A DNA stretch of 64,000 nt from assembly GCF_001305595.1 (NCBI RefSeq), contig NZ_CP012401.1, positions 372,001 to 436,000 on the forward strand. The letters run 5' to 3'. How positions within the stretch are numbered: position 1 is the stretch's first letter; each line of letters starts with the position of its first letter. Below are positions 47,861-57,010 of this stretch, one piece after another. Source of the stretch: Azospirillum thiophilum. Lineage in GTDB: Bacteria; Pseudomonadota; Alphaproteobacteria; Azospirillales; Azospirillaceae. The position numbers were made by a program, and so were the translations under genes. The notes under the pieces are model-generated. The model was given only the letters and a program-made list of their open reading frames with translations, was not told the origin of the DNA and did not search any database.

Positions 47861-48574
47861 TTGCGGCTGCTGCTGATCGAAGACAATGTCCGGCTGGCCT
47901 CCCTGACCGCCGAGGGCCTGCGCAAGGCCGGCTTCGCCGTCGACCTCGTCCACAGCGCGGAAGAGGCGTCGGCCGCGCTGGCGGTCGCCGGTTTCGACGC
48001 CGTGCTGCTCGACCTCGGCCTTCCCGATGCCGACGGGCTGACCCTGCTGTCGGGCCTGCGCGACCGGGCCGACGCGACGCCGGTGCTGATCCTGACCGCC
48101 CGCGACCGGGTGGACGACCGGGTCAGGGGCCTCAACCTGGGCGCCGACGACTATCTGCTGAAGCCCTTCGCGCTGGAGGAGCTGGTGGCCCGAATCCGCG
48201 CCCTGCTGCGCCGGCCGGGGGCGGCGCTGGGCGTGGTGCTGCAGTTGGGGAACATCGCCTTCGATTCGGCCGAACGGCTGGCGACGGTGGGTGGGCGGCC
48301 GCTCGACCTCAGCCGGCGGGAGCTGGACGCGCTGGAGCTGCTGCTGCGCCGCGCCGGCCGGGTGGTGCCGAAGTCGGCGCTGGAAAACGGTCTCTACGGC
48401 TTCGGCGAGGAGATCGGCTCCAATGCGGTGGAGGTGCTGATCCACCGGCTGCGCAAGCGGCTGCTGGCCGCGGGCGCCAGCGCCGGCGTCCAGACCCTGC
48501 GCGGCATCGGCTATATCCTGATCGAGAGTCCGGCCGGCAGCGATGCAGGGACCGGCGGGAAAGACGGCGGATGA
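47861..48574 (+). CDS. OmpR-family response regulator
   Basis: The 237-residue two-domain regulator has a receiver with IEDN (acidic pocket), the phospho-acceptor Asp in AVLLDLGLPDADG (near residue 50), LTARD and LLKPFAL. A winged-helix DNA-binding domain follows: LSRRELDALELLLRRAGRVV and SNAVEVLIHRLRKRL then GVQTLRGIGYIL. It resembles QseB/TctD. The start is TTG at 47861, since no other in-frame start lies between an upstream non-similar region and the domain. The stop overlaps the kinase start (ATGA). Confidence 0.92.
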   Translation: MRLLLIEDNVRLASLTAEGLRKAGFAVDLVHSAEEASAALAVAGFDAVLLDLGLPDADGLTLLSGLRDRADATPVLILTARDRVDDRVRGLNLGADDYLLKPFALEELVARIRALLRRPGAALGVVLQLGNIAFDSAERLATVGGRPLDLSRRELDALELLLRRAGRVVPKSALENGLYGFGEEIGSNAVEVLIHRLRKRLLAAGASAGVQTLRGIGYILIESPAGSDAGTGGKDGG

Positions 48575-50013
48575 CCGGGGCCCGGCCTCCATCGCGGCCA
48601 CCATCCCTGCTGGCCGCCATCGCGCGCTGGCTCGTCCTGGTGACGCTGCTGGCGGTCGCGACCACCGCGCTGCTGCTCTATGTCGAGTTCAAGGGCACCC
48701 ACGACCGCATGCGCCAGCGCACGCTGTCGGGCGTCGCCCGCATGATCGAGAAATCGGTGCGCGGGCCGGACGACCGGCTGGCGACCGCCCTGCCCGAGCC
48801 GGTTCGGGCGATGCTGCGGACGAACGGCGCGTCCTTCGCCCTGGTCGATGGCGACGGCCGGCTGCTGCTGGGGTCCGACGGGGTATCCGGCCCGCTCGAC
48901 CCGACCGGATCGGAGCGGTCGCACGGCGTCTTCCGGGTGCCGGCGCGCGACGGCGAACCGGCGCTCTACGGGCTGAGCCGCCGCATCGTCGCCGGCGACC
49001 GCTCCTTGTGGATCCAGGTCGCCTCCGGCGAGGAGGAACTGCACATCGAATGGCTGCTGGAGGAGTTCATCGAGCATTTCGGCTGGATCTGGCTGCCCTT
49101 CGCCCTCGTGCTGATCCTGGTCAACCTCATGATCATCCACCGCGGCCTGCGGCCCCTGCGCCGCGCCTCGGCCCGGGCCGCCGCGATCGGGCCGGACAGC
49201 GTGTCGGAACGGCTGCCGGAAGAGGACATGCCGCGCGAGGTGCTGCCGCTGGTCCGCGCGGTCAACCAGGCGCTCGACCGGCTGGAGGCCGGCTACCGGG
49301 CGCAGCGCGGCTTCATCGCCGATGCCGCCCACGAACTGCGCACGCCGCTGGCGGTGCTGGACGCCCATCTGGCGCTGATCGGCGCCCCCGGCGCCCCGAT
49401 TCGCGAGGATGTCGCCGGCATGGCCCGGCTGGTCGACCAGCTGCTCGACCTCGCCCGGCTGGACGCCCTGCAGATCGCGCCGGACGAGTCGGTCGATCTC
49501 GCCCCGCTCGCGGTGGAGGTCGCGGCCCATCTCGCCCCGCTGGCGCTCGGCCGTGGCCGCTGGATCGAGGTGATCGGGCAGGAGCGGCCGCTGCCGGTGC
49601 GCGGCGCCCATGATCCGCTGTTCCGCGCCCTGCGCAATCTGGTGGAGAATGCCGTGTCGCATGCACCGCCCGGCAGCACCGTCAGCGTCGAGCTGGCGGT
49701 TTCCACCATGGGCGAGCCGCTGCTGCGGGTGATCGACCGCGGCCCCGGCATCCCGGCAGCCCTGCGCACCCGCGTCTTCGAGCGTTTCTGGCAGGGCGGC
49801 GGCGACAGCAGGAGCGGCGGCGGCACGGGCGGCGGCGGGAATGGCGCCGGCCTGGGCCTGTCCATCGTCGCACGCACGATGGCCGCCCATGGCGGCAGCG
49901 TCGCCATCGACGACACGCCGGGCGGCGGCACCACCTTCAGCCTGCGCTTTCCCGCCACGCTGCGGCAAACCGCCGCGGGAGCGCCTGCTGCGGCGGTCAT
50001 CGGCACCCCGTAA
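48571..50013 (+). CDS. Sensor histidine kinase (QseC/TctE type)
   Basis: Membrane partner of the preceding regulator. The 480-residue protein has an N-terminal helix (LLAAIARWLVLVTLLAVATT), a periplasmic sensor of about 130 residues, a second helix (WIWLPFALVLILVNLMIIHR), a HAMP-like linker, the H box RGFIADAAHELRTPLAVLD (His near residue 256) and HATPase motifs NLVENAVSHAPPG (N), VIDRGPGIP (G1) and GLGLSIVARTMAAHGG (G2). The loop between G1 and G2 is Gly/Ser-rich. The pair may govern the neighbouring uptake/catabolic genes, as TctDE does; this is inference. Confidence 0.94.
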   Translation: MTGARPPSRPPSLLAAIARWLVLVTLLAVATTALLLYVEFKGTHDRMRQRTLSGVARMIEKSVRGPDDRLATALPEPVRAMLRTNGASFALVDGDGRLLLGSDGVSGPLDPTGSERSHGVFRVPARDGEPALYGLSRRIVAGDRSLWIQVASGEEELHIEWLLEEFIEHFGWIWLPFALVLILVNLMIIHRGLRPLRRASARAAAIGPDSVSERLPEEDMPREVLPLVRAVNQALDRLEAGYRAQRGFIADAAHELRTPLAVLDAHLALIGAPGAPIREDVAGMARLVDQLLDLARLDALQIAPDESVDLAPLAVEVAAHLAPLALGRGRWIEVIGQERPLPVRGAHDPLFRALRNLVENAVSHAPPGSTVSVELAVSTMGEPLLRVIDRGPGIPAALRTRVFERFWQGGGDSRSGGGTGGGGNGAGLGLSIVARTMAAHGGSVAIDDTPGGGTTFSLRFPATLRQTAAGAPAAAVIGTP

Positions 50014-50077
50014 GCCGCCCGTAAGCCTGGCAGGCTAGTCCGGTGGGCAACCCGTCAGCCTTTCCGGAGTTTCCCCG

Positions 50078-50641
50078 ATGACCACCACCTACAGCCCGGC
50101 CCAGAAGGCCCTGCACTGGCTGATCGCGCTCCTCATCGTCGGCGTCTATCTGCTGACCTTCGGCGAGGAGTTCTACGAACGCGGACACCCGATGCGGGCC
50201 ACCATCTGGTGGCTGCACATCTCCTTCGGCCTGCTGCTGCTGGGGCTGGTCCTGGCGCGGCTGGGTCTGCGGCTCGCCCGCGGCGTCCCCGACCTGCCGT
50301 CCTCGATGACGTCGGTGGAACGCGGCGCCTCCCACGCCGTCCATCTCGGGCTCTATGCGCTGATGCTGGCGATCCCGCTGGTCGGGGTGGGGCTGACCTG
50401 GCTGCGCGGCGACACGCTGTCCTTCTTCGGCCTGTTCACCATCCCGTCGCCGGTCGAGGCCGACCGCACGCTCGGCCGCTCGGTGAAGGACATCCACGAG
50501 CTCGGCGCCAACCTGATCCTCGCCCTGGCCGCCCTGCATGCGGCGGCGGCGCTGTGGCACCATCTCGTCCGCCGCGACGGCGTCCTGGCCCGCATGCTGC
50601 CCAGGCGGCACGATGACGAACAGCCCGGCCTCGCCGACTGA
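50078..50641 (+). CDS. Cytochrome b561-type membrane protein
   Basis: The 187-residue di-haem cytochrome b has four membrane helices and conserved His ligands in KALHWLIALLIVGVYLL (near residue 13), WWLHISFGLLLLGLVL (near 47), SVKDIHELGANLILALAALH (near 145-160). It is likely to shuttle electrons from quinol to a periplasmic acceptor. It is 64 bases downstream of the kinase and may be co-transcribed. It lacks any extra YceI or cytochrome c domain. Confidence 0.9.
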   Translation: MTTTYSPAQKALHWLIALLIVGVYLLTFGEEFYERGHPMRATIWWLHISFGLLLLGLVLARLGLRLARGVPDLPSSMTSVERGASHAVHLGLYALMLAIPLVGVGLTWLRGDTLSFFGLFTIPSPVEADRTLGRSVKDIHELGANLILALAALHAAAALWHHLVRRDGVLARMLPRRHDDEQPGLAD

Positions 50642-50808
50642 ACGGTCGGCCGCCTCCCTTTTCTCGCGCCAGACGGGTGCTTGTTCTGTGCGCTCGCGCT
50701 TCCAGCCGCTATAGTTCCCATCATACAAATGCATGGCGATGGGCGATGGCGGGACGCAGGACGACGGGCCGCGGCCGGGGAACCGGCGGCAGGACAGGTG
50801 GAACCGAG

Positions 50809-51645
50809 ATGGAGGATGCCGGGCTCGCCGCCGGGCTCCTGCCTTTTCCGGCGACTCCGGTCCCGGACGCCGGTGCCGTCGCAAGCGTGCGGAGCGCCGA
50901 AGACGCGGAACGGGCGGCCACCGACAGCGGCGGCGGCGGTGAGGATCCCGGCGAGGATCCCCATTATGTCGACCACCGCGAGCGGCTCCGCCGCCGCTTC
51001 CTCGACCGCGGCGCCGATGCGCTGGAGGATTACGAGCTGCTGGAGATGGTGCTGTTCGCCGCCAGCCCGCGGCGCGACGTGAAGCCGCTCGCCAAGCTGC
51101 TGATCCGGACCTTCGGCGATTTGTGGGGGGTGGTCAACGCGCCGCCGGAACGGCTGCGCGGCCTGAAGGCGGAAGGGGTGTCGCTCGGCACCGACAATGC
51201 CGTCGCCACCGTGCGCATCGTCGGGGCGGCGGCGTTGCGCGCCCTGCAGCAGCGGGTGATCGACCGGCCGGTGCTGGCCTCCTGGCAGGCGCTGCTCGAC
51301 TATTGCTCCGCCGCGATGGCGCACGAGCCGACCGAGCAGTTCCGCCTGCTGTTCCTCGACCGCAAGAACACCCTGATCGCCGACGAGGTGCAGCAGCGCG
51401 GCACCATCGACCACACCCCGGTCTACCCGCGCGAGGTGGTGAAGCGGGCGCTGGAACTGTCGGCCGCCGCGGTGATCCTGGTCCACAACCACCCGTCCGG
51501 CGATCCCACCCCCAGCCGCGCCGACATCGAGATGACCAAGGAGATCGTGCGCGCAGCCAACGCCGTCGGCCTGATCGTCCATGACCATCTGGTGATCGGC
51601 AAGGGCGGCCGGCACACCAGCTTCAAGTCGCAGCGCCTGCTGTGA
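50809..51645 (+). CDS. radC: JAB-domain DNA repair protein RadC
   Basis: The protein (278 residues from 50809) has an N-terminal helix-hairpin-helix part (HYVDHRERLRRRFLDRGADA, LEDYELLEMVLFAASPRRDV) and a JAMM metalloprotease-like domain with PREVVKRALE, ILVHNHPSGDPTPSRADIEM and the terminal GLIVHDHLVIGKGG. The HxHx(n)SxxD zinc signature is complete. The start is uncertain: ATGs at 50746 and 50677 are also in frame but add Arg/Gly-rich sequence. The precise role of RadC in vivo is unsettled. Confidence 0.9.
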   Translation: MEDAGLAAGLLPFPATPVPDAGAVASVRSAEDAERAATDSGGGGEDPGEDPHYVDHRERLRRRFLDRGADALEDYELLEMVLFAASPRRDVKPLAKLLIRTFGDLWGVVNAPPERLRGLKAEGVSLGTDNAVATVRIVGAAALRALQQRVIDRPVLASWQALLDYCSAAMAHEPTEQFRLLFLDRKNTLIADEVQQRGTIDHTPVYPREVVKRALELSAAAVILVHNHPSGDPTPSRADIEMTKEIVRAANAVGLIVHDHLVIGKGGRHTSFKSQRLL

Positions 51646-51765
51646 CGGACAGGCGCCAGCCCCTGCGGCCCACGCAGCGGCGCCATGCTCCGCCACTTTG
51701 CAATTGCGAATCGGACACCATTTTGTTGACGTGAGGCTGCCCCCGCGGAAAGAACCCCCGACTCC

Positions 51766-52425
51766 ATGTCCTCCCCGCCCCTGTCCATGAAGCGCCGCGG
51801 CCTGCTGATCGGTTGCGGCGCCCTGGTGCTGATGTCCGGCCGCGCCCTTGCCGCCCCGGCCGCCCCGCGCCGCATCAGCCTCAGGAACCAGCATACGGGC
51901 GAGACCTTCGACGGTCCCTACCGCGACGCCTCCGGCCCGCTGCCCGACGCGATGGCCGACCTCGCCAAGCTGCTGCGCGACCACCGTGCCAACAAGGTCG
52001 GCCCGATCGATGTCGGCACGCTCGATTTCCTGGCCGACATCATGGAGGCGGTCGGGCAGCCGAAGGCCACCATCCTGTCCGCCTTCCGCACGCCGGAGAC
52101 CAACGCCATGCTGGCCGCCCGCAGCCTGGGCGTGGCCGAGCACAGCCAGCATCTGCTGGGCCGCGCGCTCGACGTGACCTTCCCGTCGCGCCTGCCCGAC
52201 GCCCACCGCAGCGCGCTGGACCTCAAGCGCGGCGGGGTCGGCTGGTATCCGCGCTCGCATTTCCTGCACATCGACACCGGCCCGCTGCGCAATTGGGAGA
52301 TGTTCGGCCAGAATTTGGACGGGCTGTTCGCCCCCGGCGTCAGGGGCGCCCGTCCGCGCACCGTGTCCCAGCGCCTGCAGCTGCATCGCGCGCTGGCCCG
52401 CCGCCAGATGCTGGGACGGCGCTGA
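51766..52425 (+). CDS. DUF882/YcbK-like peptidoglycan endopeptidase
   Basis: The 219-residue protein has a twin-arginine-like start (MKRRGLLIGCGALVLMSGRA at an internal ATG, 51787) and is expected in the periplasm. Its M15-like metallopeptidase core has ILSAFRTPETNAMLAARSLG, the zinc-site HSQHLLGRALDVTFPS (HxxxxxxxD) and HFLHIDTGPLRNW, as in E. coli MepK (YcbK), which cuts cross-links. The exact cross-link specificity is inferred from the family. Confidence 0.88.
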   Translation: MSSPPLSMKRRGLLIGCGALVLMSGRALAAPAAPRRISLRNQHTGETFDGPYRDASGPLPDAMADLAKLLRDHRANKVGPIDVGTLDFLADIMEAVGQPKATILSAFRTPETNAMLAARSLGVAEHSQHLLGRALDVTFPSRLPDAHRSALDLKRGGVGWYPRSHFLHIDTGPLRNWEMFGQNLDGLFAPGVRGARPRTVSQRLQLHRALARRQMLGRR

Positions 52426-52490
52426 GCGCATCGCTCTCCTGCCCTTCGGAAGAGTGGCGCTTTCCCGCCGGCCGGTGTATCGATGCCGTC

Positions 52491-52556
52491 ATGACCGACC
52501 GCATCGTCCTCCCCGCCACGCCTGTGGCCACGACGTATTATCCGCCGCTCACATAG
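52491..52556 (+). promoter_or_regulatory. Candidate leader peptide with tandem tyrosine codons before tyrS
   Basis: A 22-codon frame, MTDRIVLPATPVATTYYPPL then T and stop, lies 115 bases upstream of tyrS. Codons 16 and 17 are both TAT (Tyr) and are followed by two Pro codons. ATGACCGA at its start (52491-52498) is the exact complement of TCGGTCAT at 52568-52575. CGCCGC/GCGGCG around the stop codon can form a second stem. This would suit attenuation by tRNA-Tyr charging, but no strong Shine-Dalgarno and no U-run terminator were found. Confidence 0.35.
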
Positions 52557-52670
52557 CGCGGCGTCGATCGGTCATACCCGAAACCATGCCGTCGCAAGTC
52601 CGGCGGCCATGGTCCTCTTCGCACAGAGACAGTCTCCGGACGGCCCGGCCCTTCCGCAAGAGACGTCACC

Positions 52671-53918
52671 ATGCCCACCCGTTCCAGCGCCGCCGAGTTC
52701 CTCCGCATCCTGCGCGAGCGCGGTTTCCTCCACCAATGCAGCGACCCGGCCGGCGACCTGTCGGGCCTTGCCGCCGCCGCGCCCGGCGGCACACTGACCG
52801 CCTATGTCGGCTTCGACGCCACGGCGGGCAGCCTGCATGTCGGGCATCTGCTGTCGATCATGGCCCTGCGCTGGCTGCAACGCACCGGCAACCGCCCCAT
52901 CGTGCTGATCGGCGGCGGAACCACCCGGATCGGCGACCCCAGCTTCCGCGACACCAGCCGCCCGATGCTGGACGATGCGCGGATCGCCGCCAACGCCGCC
53001 GGGCTGCGCGGCGTCTTCGGCCAGTACCTGACCTTCGGGGACGGCCCGGCCGACGCCGTCATGGTCGACAATGCCGACTGGCTGGACGGGCTGGATTACG
53101 TGCCCTTCCTGCGCGACGTCGGCCGCCATTTCACCATCAACCGCATGCTGAGCTTCGAGTCGGTGCGCCAGCGGATGGAGCGCGAACAGCCGCTGACCTT
53201 CCTGGAGTTCAACTACATGATCCTCCAGGCCTATGATTTCCTTGAGCTGGCGCGGCGCCACGGCTGCCTGCTGCAGATGGGCGGATCGGACCAGTGGGGC
53301 AACATCGTCAACGGGATCGAGTTGGCCCGCCGGGCGGAGCGGCGGGAGCTGTTCGGCCTGACCACGCCGCTGCTGGCCACCGCGTCGGGCACCAAGATGG
53401 GCAAGACCGCGGGCGGCGCGGTGTGGCTGAACGCCGATGCGCGCAGCCCCTTCGACTTCTGGCAGTTCTGGCGCAACACCGAGGATGCCGATGTCGGCCG
53501 TTTCCTGCGCCTGTTCACCGAATTGCCGCTGGACGAGATCGCCCGGCTGGAGCGCCTGCAAGGGGCCGAGATCAACGAGGCGAAGATCCTGCTGGCGACC
53601 GAGGCGACCCGCCTGTGCCACGGCGGCGCCGAGGCCGAACGGGCAGCGGCAGCGGCCGGCGCCCCTCTGGCGGCCGGCGGCGACGGCCTGCCGGAGATCA
53701 CCCTGCAGCGCGGAGCCGGAACGGCCGGGGTGCCGTTGGTCGATGCGCTGGTGGCGTCCGGCCTGTCCGCCTCGAAGGGCGCCGCCCGCCGCCTGATCCG
53801 CGAGGGCGGCGCCCGGCTGGACGGCGAGTCGGTGACCGACGAGGCGGCGGTGCTCACCGGCCCCGCCGTGCTGTCGGCCGGCCGCAAGCGCCATGTCCGC
53901 CTGATCCTGGCGCCCTGA
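52671..53918 (+). CDS. tyrS: Tyrosyl-tRNA synthetase
   Basis: Charges tRNA-Tyr. The 415-residue class I enzyme has [20 protein letters not shown] with the HIGH-type HVGH (near residue 53), [18 protein letters not shown], and the KMSKS-equivalent [11 protein letters not shown] (near 243). A C-terminal S4 RNA-binding domain follows ([20 protein letters not shown] then ARLDG and [14 protein letters not shown]). The ATG at 52671 is preceded by AAGAGA. A short Tyr-rich reading frame precedes it. Confidence 0.97.
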   Translation: MPTRSSAAEFLRILRERGFLHQCSDPAGDLSGLAAAAPGGTLTAYVGFDATAGSLHVGHLLSIMALRWLQRTGNRPIVLIGGGTTRIGDPSFRDTSRPMLDDARIAANAAGLRGVFGQYLTFGDGPADAVMVDNADWLDGLDYVPFLRDVGRHFTINRMLSFESVRQRMEREQPLTFLEFNYMILQAYDFLELARRHGCLLQMGGSDQWGNIVNGIELARRAERRELFGLTTPLLATASGTKMGKTAGGAVWLNADARSPFDFWQFWRNTEDADVGRFLRLFTELPLDEIARLERLQGAEINEAKILLATEATRLCHGGAEAERAAAAAGAPLAAGGDGLPEITLQRGAGTAGVPLVDALVASGLSASKGAARRLIREGGARLDGESVTDEAAVLTGPAVLSAGRKRHVRLILAP

Positions 53919-53937
53919 CAGTGGGGGGGAGGTGGCG

Positions 53938-54888
53938 TCAGCCTTCGAGCTGGCGCCACATCTCCAAATCGCGCTCGGCGGTCCAGATGCGGGGGTCGGG
54001 GTATTGCGTCGCCTCGTCATAGGCGCGGGTGACGTTGAAGGGCATGCAATGGTCGAAGATCACCCAATGGCCGAACTTCGGCTTCAGCGCGGCATAGGTG
54101 TCCTTGTAGATCGCCCGCAGATCCTTGCCCTCGGCAACCCCCTGCTTGACCAACTCGAACAGGTCGCTGGTGAAGGCGCGGGTGCCGCGCAGCCCCTCCT
54201 GCACCTGATCCCTGCTGGTCAGGGCGGCGCCGCGGCCGGGCACCAGCTTTTCCGGCTCAAGCGCCGCCAGCGCGTCGAGCGTCGCAGGCCAATTGGTGAA
54301 ATAGGCGTCGCCGCAATAGGGGGTGGCGCCATATTCCACCAGATCGCCGGAGAACAGGATCTTCTGCTGCGGCAGCCACACCACGGTATCGCCCTTGCTA
54401 TGGCCACGGCCGAGTTGCAGCAACTGCACCTCCAGCGAGCCCAGCCACATCGTCATGTGGCCGCGGAAGGTGATGGTCGGCCAGGTGAGGCCGGGCACCG
54501 ATTCGACGGCGCGGAACAGGCGGGGGAAACGGCCGATCTCGCTCGCCATGTCGGCCTCGCCGCGCTCGACGATCAGGTCGCGGGTGTCCTCGCTGGCGAT
54601 GATCTGCTCCGGCGCATAGCCCGAGGCGCCGAGCACGCGCACCGCATGATAGTGCGACAGCACGACATGGCGGATCGGCTTGTCGGTGACCTCGCGGATG
54701 CGGCGGATGACGTCCTGCGCCATCACCGGCGTCGCCTGGGTGTCGATCACCATCACCGCGTCGTCGCCGATGACGATGCCGGTGTTGGGATCGCCCTCCG
54801 CCGTATAGGCATAGGCGTTGTCCGACAGCCGGTCGAAGCTGACGGTCTTTTCCTCCAGGTCGGCATGCGAGGCGAAATTCTTGGACAT
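53938..54888 (-). CDS. MBL-fold metallo-hydrolase with an altered first zinc motif
   Basis: The 316-residue cytoplasmic protein has the metallo-beta-lactamase pattern: DAVMVIDTQATPVMAQDVIR, then HVVLSHYHAVRVLGASGY, LGRGHSKGDTVVWLPQQKIL, FSGDLVEYGATPYCGD and IFDHCMPFNV. In the first motif the usual HxHxDH appears as HYHAVR, so the Asp and second-site His ligands are absent while later His and Asp residues are kept. It may bind a single metal. The substrate is unknown. The start is 54888 (MSKNFASH); the open frame upstream is an antisense shadow. Confidence 0.87.
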   Translation of the reverse strand: MSKNFASHADLEEKTVSFDRLSDNAYAYTAEGDPNTGIVIGDDAVMVIDTQATPVMAQDVIRRIREVTDKPIRHVVLSHYHAVRVLGASGYAPEQIIASEDTRDLIVERGEADMASEIGRFPRLFRAVESVPGLTWPTITFRGHMTMWLGSLEVQLLQLGRGHSKGDTVVWLPQQKILFSGDLVEYGATPYCGDAYFTNWPATLDALAALEPEKLVPGRGAALTSRDQVQEGLRGTRAFTSDLFELVKQGVAEGKDLRAIYKDTYAALKPKFGHWVIFDHCMPFNVTRAYDEATQYPDPRIWTAERDLEMWRQLEG

Positions 54889-55028
54889 CGGCTGGCTCCC
54901 AGGCGCGGACGCGTCCCCGAGATCAGGGGGCGCCGCTAAGATTGATCGGTTGGGCCAACCATATCGTTTCACCTGAAACCATGCAACGCGTTTGCGGCCC
55001 CGCGGCGGATCGCCGGAAAGAGCAGACC

Positions 55029-56474
55029 CTACGCCTTCATCCGCTTGATCGTGTTGGTCGTGCTCTGGCCCTGCACCAGTTCGGCCAGCACCACCTTGCC
55101 GCCATAGCCCTGGACGAAATCGGCACCGACCACGGTCGCGATGGTGTAGTCCGCCCCCTTGACCAGCACGTCGGGGCGCAGCGCGCGGATCAGCATCTCC
55201 GGCGTGTCCTCGTCGAAGATCACCACCAGATCGACGCAGCCCAGCGACGCCAGCACGGTGGCGCGCGCCGTCTCGTTCTGCACCGGCCGGCTGTCGCCCT
55301 TCAGGCGCTTCACCGACTGGTCGCTGTTCAGCCCGACCACCAGCACGTCGCAGGCGGCCCGCGCCTGCTTCAGCAGCGAGATATGGCCGGGATGCAGCAG
55401 GTCGAAGCAGCCGTTGGTGAAGCCGACGCGCTTGCCGCGCAGCCGCCAGCGCTCCGCCCGTTCCGCCGCGGCGTCGCGGGTCAGCACCTTTTCCTCGCCG
55501 TGGCGCCATTGCTGCTCGTGCAGGCCGGACAGCAGCTCGGCCGAGCGGACGACCGCGGTGCCGACCTTGCCGACGACGATGCCGGCGGCGAGATTGGCCA
55601 GCCGGGCGGCATCGACCAGATCGATCCCGACCGACAGCGCCGCGGTCAGCGTCGCGACCACCGTGTCGCCGGCGCCCGACACGTCGAACACCTCGCGCGC
55701 CTCGGCCGGCAGATGCACCGCGCCGTCGGCGGTCACCACCGACATGCCCTGCTCGCTGCGGGTGGCGACGACGGCGCCGATGCCGCAGCCGTCGATCAGC
55801 TGGCGGGCGGCGGCGACAACCTCCTCGTCCGAGCGGGCCGGCAGGCCGGTGGCCTCCATCAGCTCCTTGCGGTTGGGCGTGACGATGTTGGCGCCGCGGT
55901 AGCGGCGGTAGTCGCGGCCCTTCGGGTCCACCACCACCGTCCGCCCCGCCGCCCGCGCCGCGGCGATCACCGCCACCACCAGCCCGTCGGTCAGCACGCC
56001 CTTGCCGTAGTCGGACAGGATGACCCCACCGACCTCCGGCAGGACGCTGCGCACCCGGTCCAGCACGCCGTCGGCTACGGTGATCGGCACCACCGTCTCG
56101 ATGTCGGTGCGCAGCAGCTGCTGCTGTCCGGCAATGAAGCGGGTCTTGACCGTGGTCTGGCGCCCGTCCTCCATCACGATGGCGCCGTCGCCGACGCCCT
56201 CGCGCCGCAGCAGCGCCAGCAGGTCTGTGCCCACCCCGTCGCGTCCCACCACCGACACGAAGCGGCAATCCGCCTCCAGCGCCACGAGGTTGGCCGCGAC
56301 GTTGCCGGCGCCGCCCAGCTTGGGCAGCTCGCGCTCGATGCGCAGGACGGGGATCGGCGCCTCCGGCGACACACGGTCCACCGAACCATAGACGAAACGG
56401 TCGAGCATCACGTCGCCAAGGCACAGCACTTTGGCGCGCGACAGGGTGTCGATGTGACGGGCAAGGTCGCTCAT
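55029..56474 (-). CDS. hldE: Bifunctional heptose 7-phosphate kinase/heptose 1-phosphate adenylyltransferase HldE
   Basis: Makes ADP-D-glycero-beta-D-manno-heptose for the lipopolysaccharide inner core. The 481-residue protein has a PfkB/ribokinase domain (about 1-320: [45 protein letters not shown], and the catalytic [17 protein letters not shown]) and a cytidylyltransferase-like domain (about 345-481: [20 protein letters not shown] with HxGH). Length and domain order match E. coli HldE. The start is 56474 (MSDLARHI). No gmhA or hldD is nearby. Confidence 0.96.
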   Translation of the reverse strand: MSDLARHIDTLSRAKVLCLGDVMLDRFVYGSVDRVSPEAPIPVLRIERELPKLGGAGNVAANLVALEADCRFVSVVGRDGVGTDLLALLRREGVGDGAIVMEDGRQTTVKTRFIAGQQQLLRTDIETVVPITVADGVLDRVRSVLPEVGGVILSDYGKGVLTDGLVVAVIAAARAAGRTVVVDPKGRDYRRYRGANIVTPNRKELMEATGLPARSDEEVVAAARQLIDGCGIGAVVATRSEQGMSVVTADGAVHLPAEAREVFDVSGAGDTVVATLTAALSVGIDLVDAARLANLAAGIVVGKVGTAVVRSAELLSGLHEQQWRHGEEKVLTRDAAAERAERWRLRGKRVGFTNGCFDLLHPGHISLLKQARAACDVLVVGLNSDQSVKRLKGDSRPVQNETARATVLASLGCVDLVVIFDEDTPEMLIRALRPDVLVKGADYTIATVVGADFVQGYGGKVVLAELVQGQSTTNTIKRMKA

Positions 56475-56560
56475 GGCGTTTGTCTTACCAACCCGCAAGC
56501 GGTAACGCCAGTGGACAAAGATGGCGCGGCGACGCAGCGTGGCGTCCCGGCAACGGGCCG

Positions 56561-56893
56561 TCAGGAAAAGGCGGGAACGTCGCGGCGCAGGTCGCCCGAC
56601 CCGCTGGTGAAGGTCAGGGTGATGACCCCGTTCAGCTCGTCCGCGGACGCATCGCCGACCGGCGCCGGGCCGACCGGCGTAGTCCCGACCGGCAGGCCGG
56701 CCCCGGCCAGCGCCCGCTCGAACGCCCCGACCCGGTCGCCGGGCAGCGCGAAACGGATGGTCGCCATGACGTCGGAGAACAGCGTGTGATCGACGATCCA
56801 GCCGCCGCCGGCCGTCAGCGCATCGGCGACCGCGGTCAGCGCCGCATTGCGGTCCATCGCCACCGCCGCCTCGTATCTCAGGAACGCCCGCAT
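56561..56893 (-). CDS. Small hypothetical protein
   Basis: The 110-residue soluble protein starts [20 protein letters not shown] and ends [12 protein letters not shown]. It has one likely alpha/beta segment, [20 protein letters not shown] then [11 protein letters not shown], and a Pro/Val-rich stretch ([11 protein letters not shown]). No family is recognised. It is 86 bases upstream of hldE in the same direction and diverges from the histidine kinase gene. The start at 56893 is the last in-frame ATG before the divergent promoter region. Confidence 0.55.
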   Translation of the reverse strand: MRAFLRYEAAVAMDRNAALTAVADALTAGGGWIVDHTLFSDVMATIRFALPGDRVGAFERALAGAGLPVGTTPVGPAPVGDASADELNGVITLTFTSGSGDLRRDVPAFS

Positions 56894-57010
56894 CGCCGCA
56901 TCTCCGTCCGCTGCCCCTCCGCACCGCGGAAAGCAGGCATAGTGTAGAAGACGGGCTTGTCCCCGCCTAAGCTTTTCCAGCCGGCGCGAAAGCGCCCCCA
57001 CCCCTGCCCC

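Noticed and set aside
47180..48574. Long frame continuing upstream of the response regulator
   Set aside because: The upstream part is a shadow of the hydroxyacid dehydrogenase gene; receiver-domain similarity begins at the TTG at 47861.
53938..56424. Apparent 828-residue fusion of MBL protein with upstream sequence
   Set aside because: Only the last 316 residues match an MBL protein; the upstream part is another frame of hldE, separated by a normal start at 54888.
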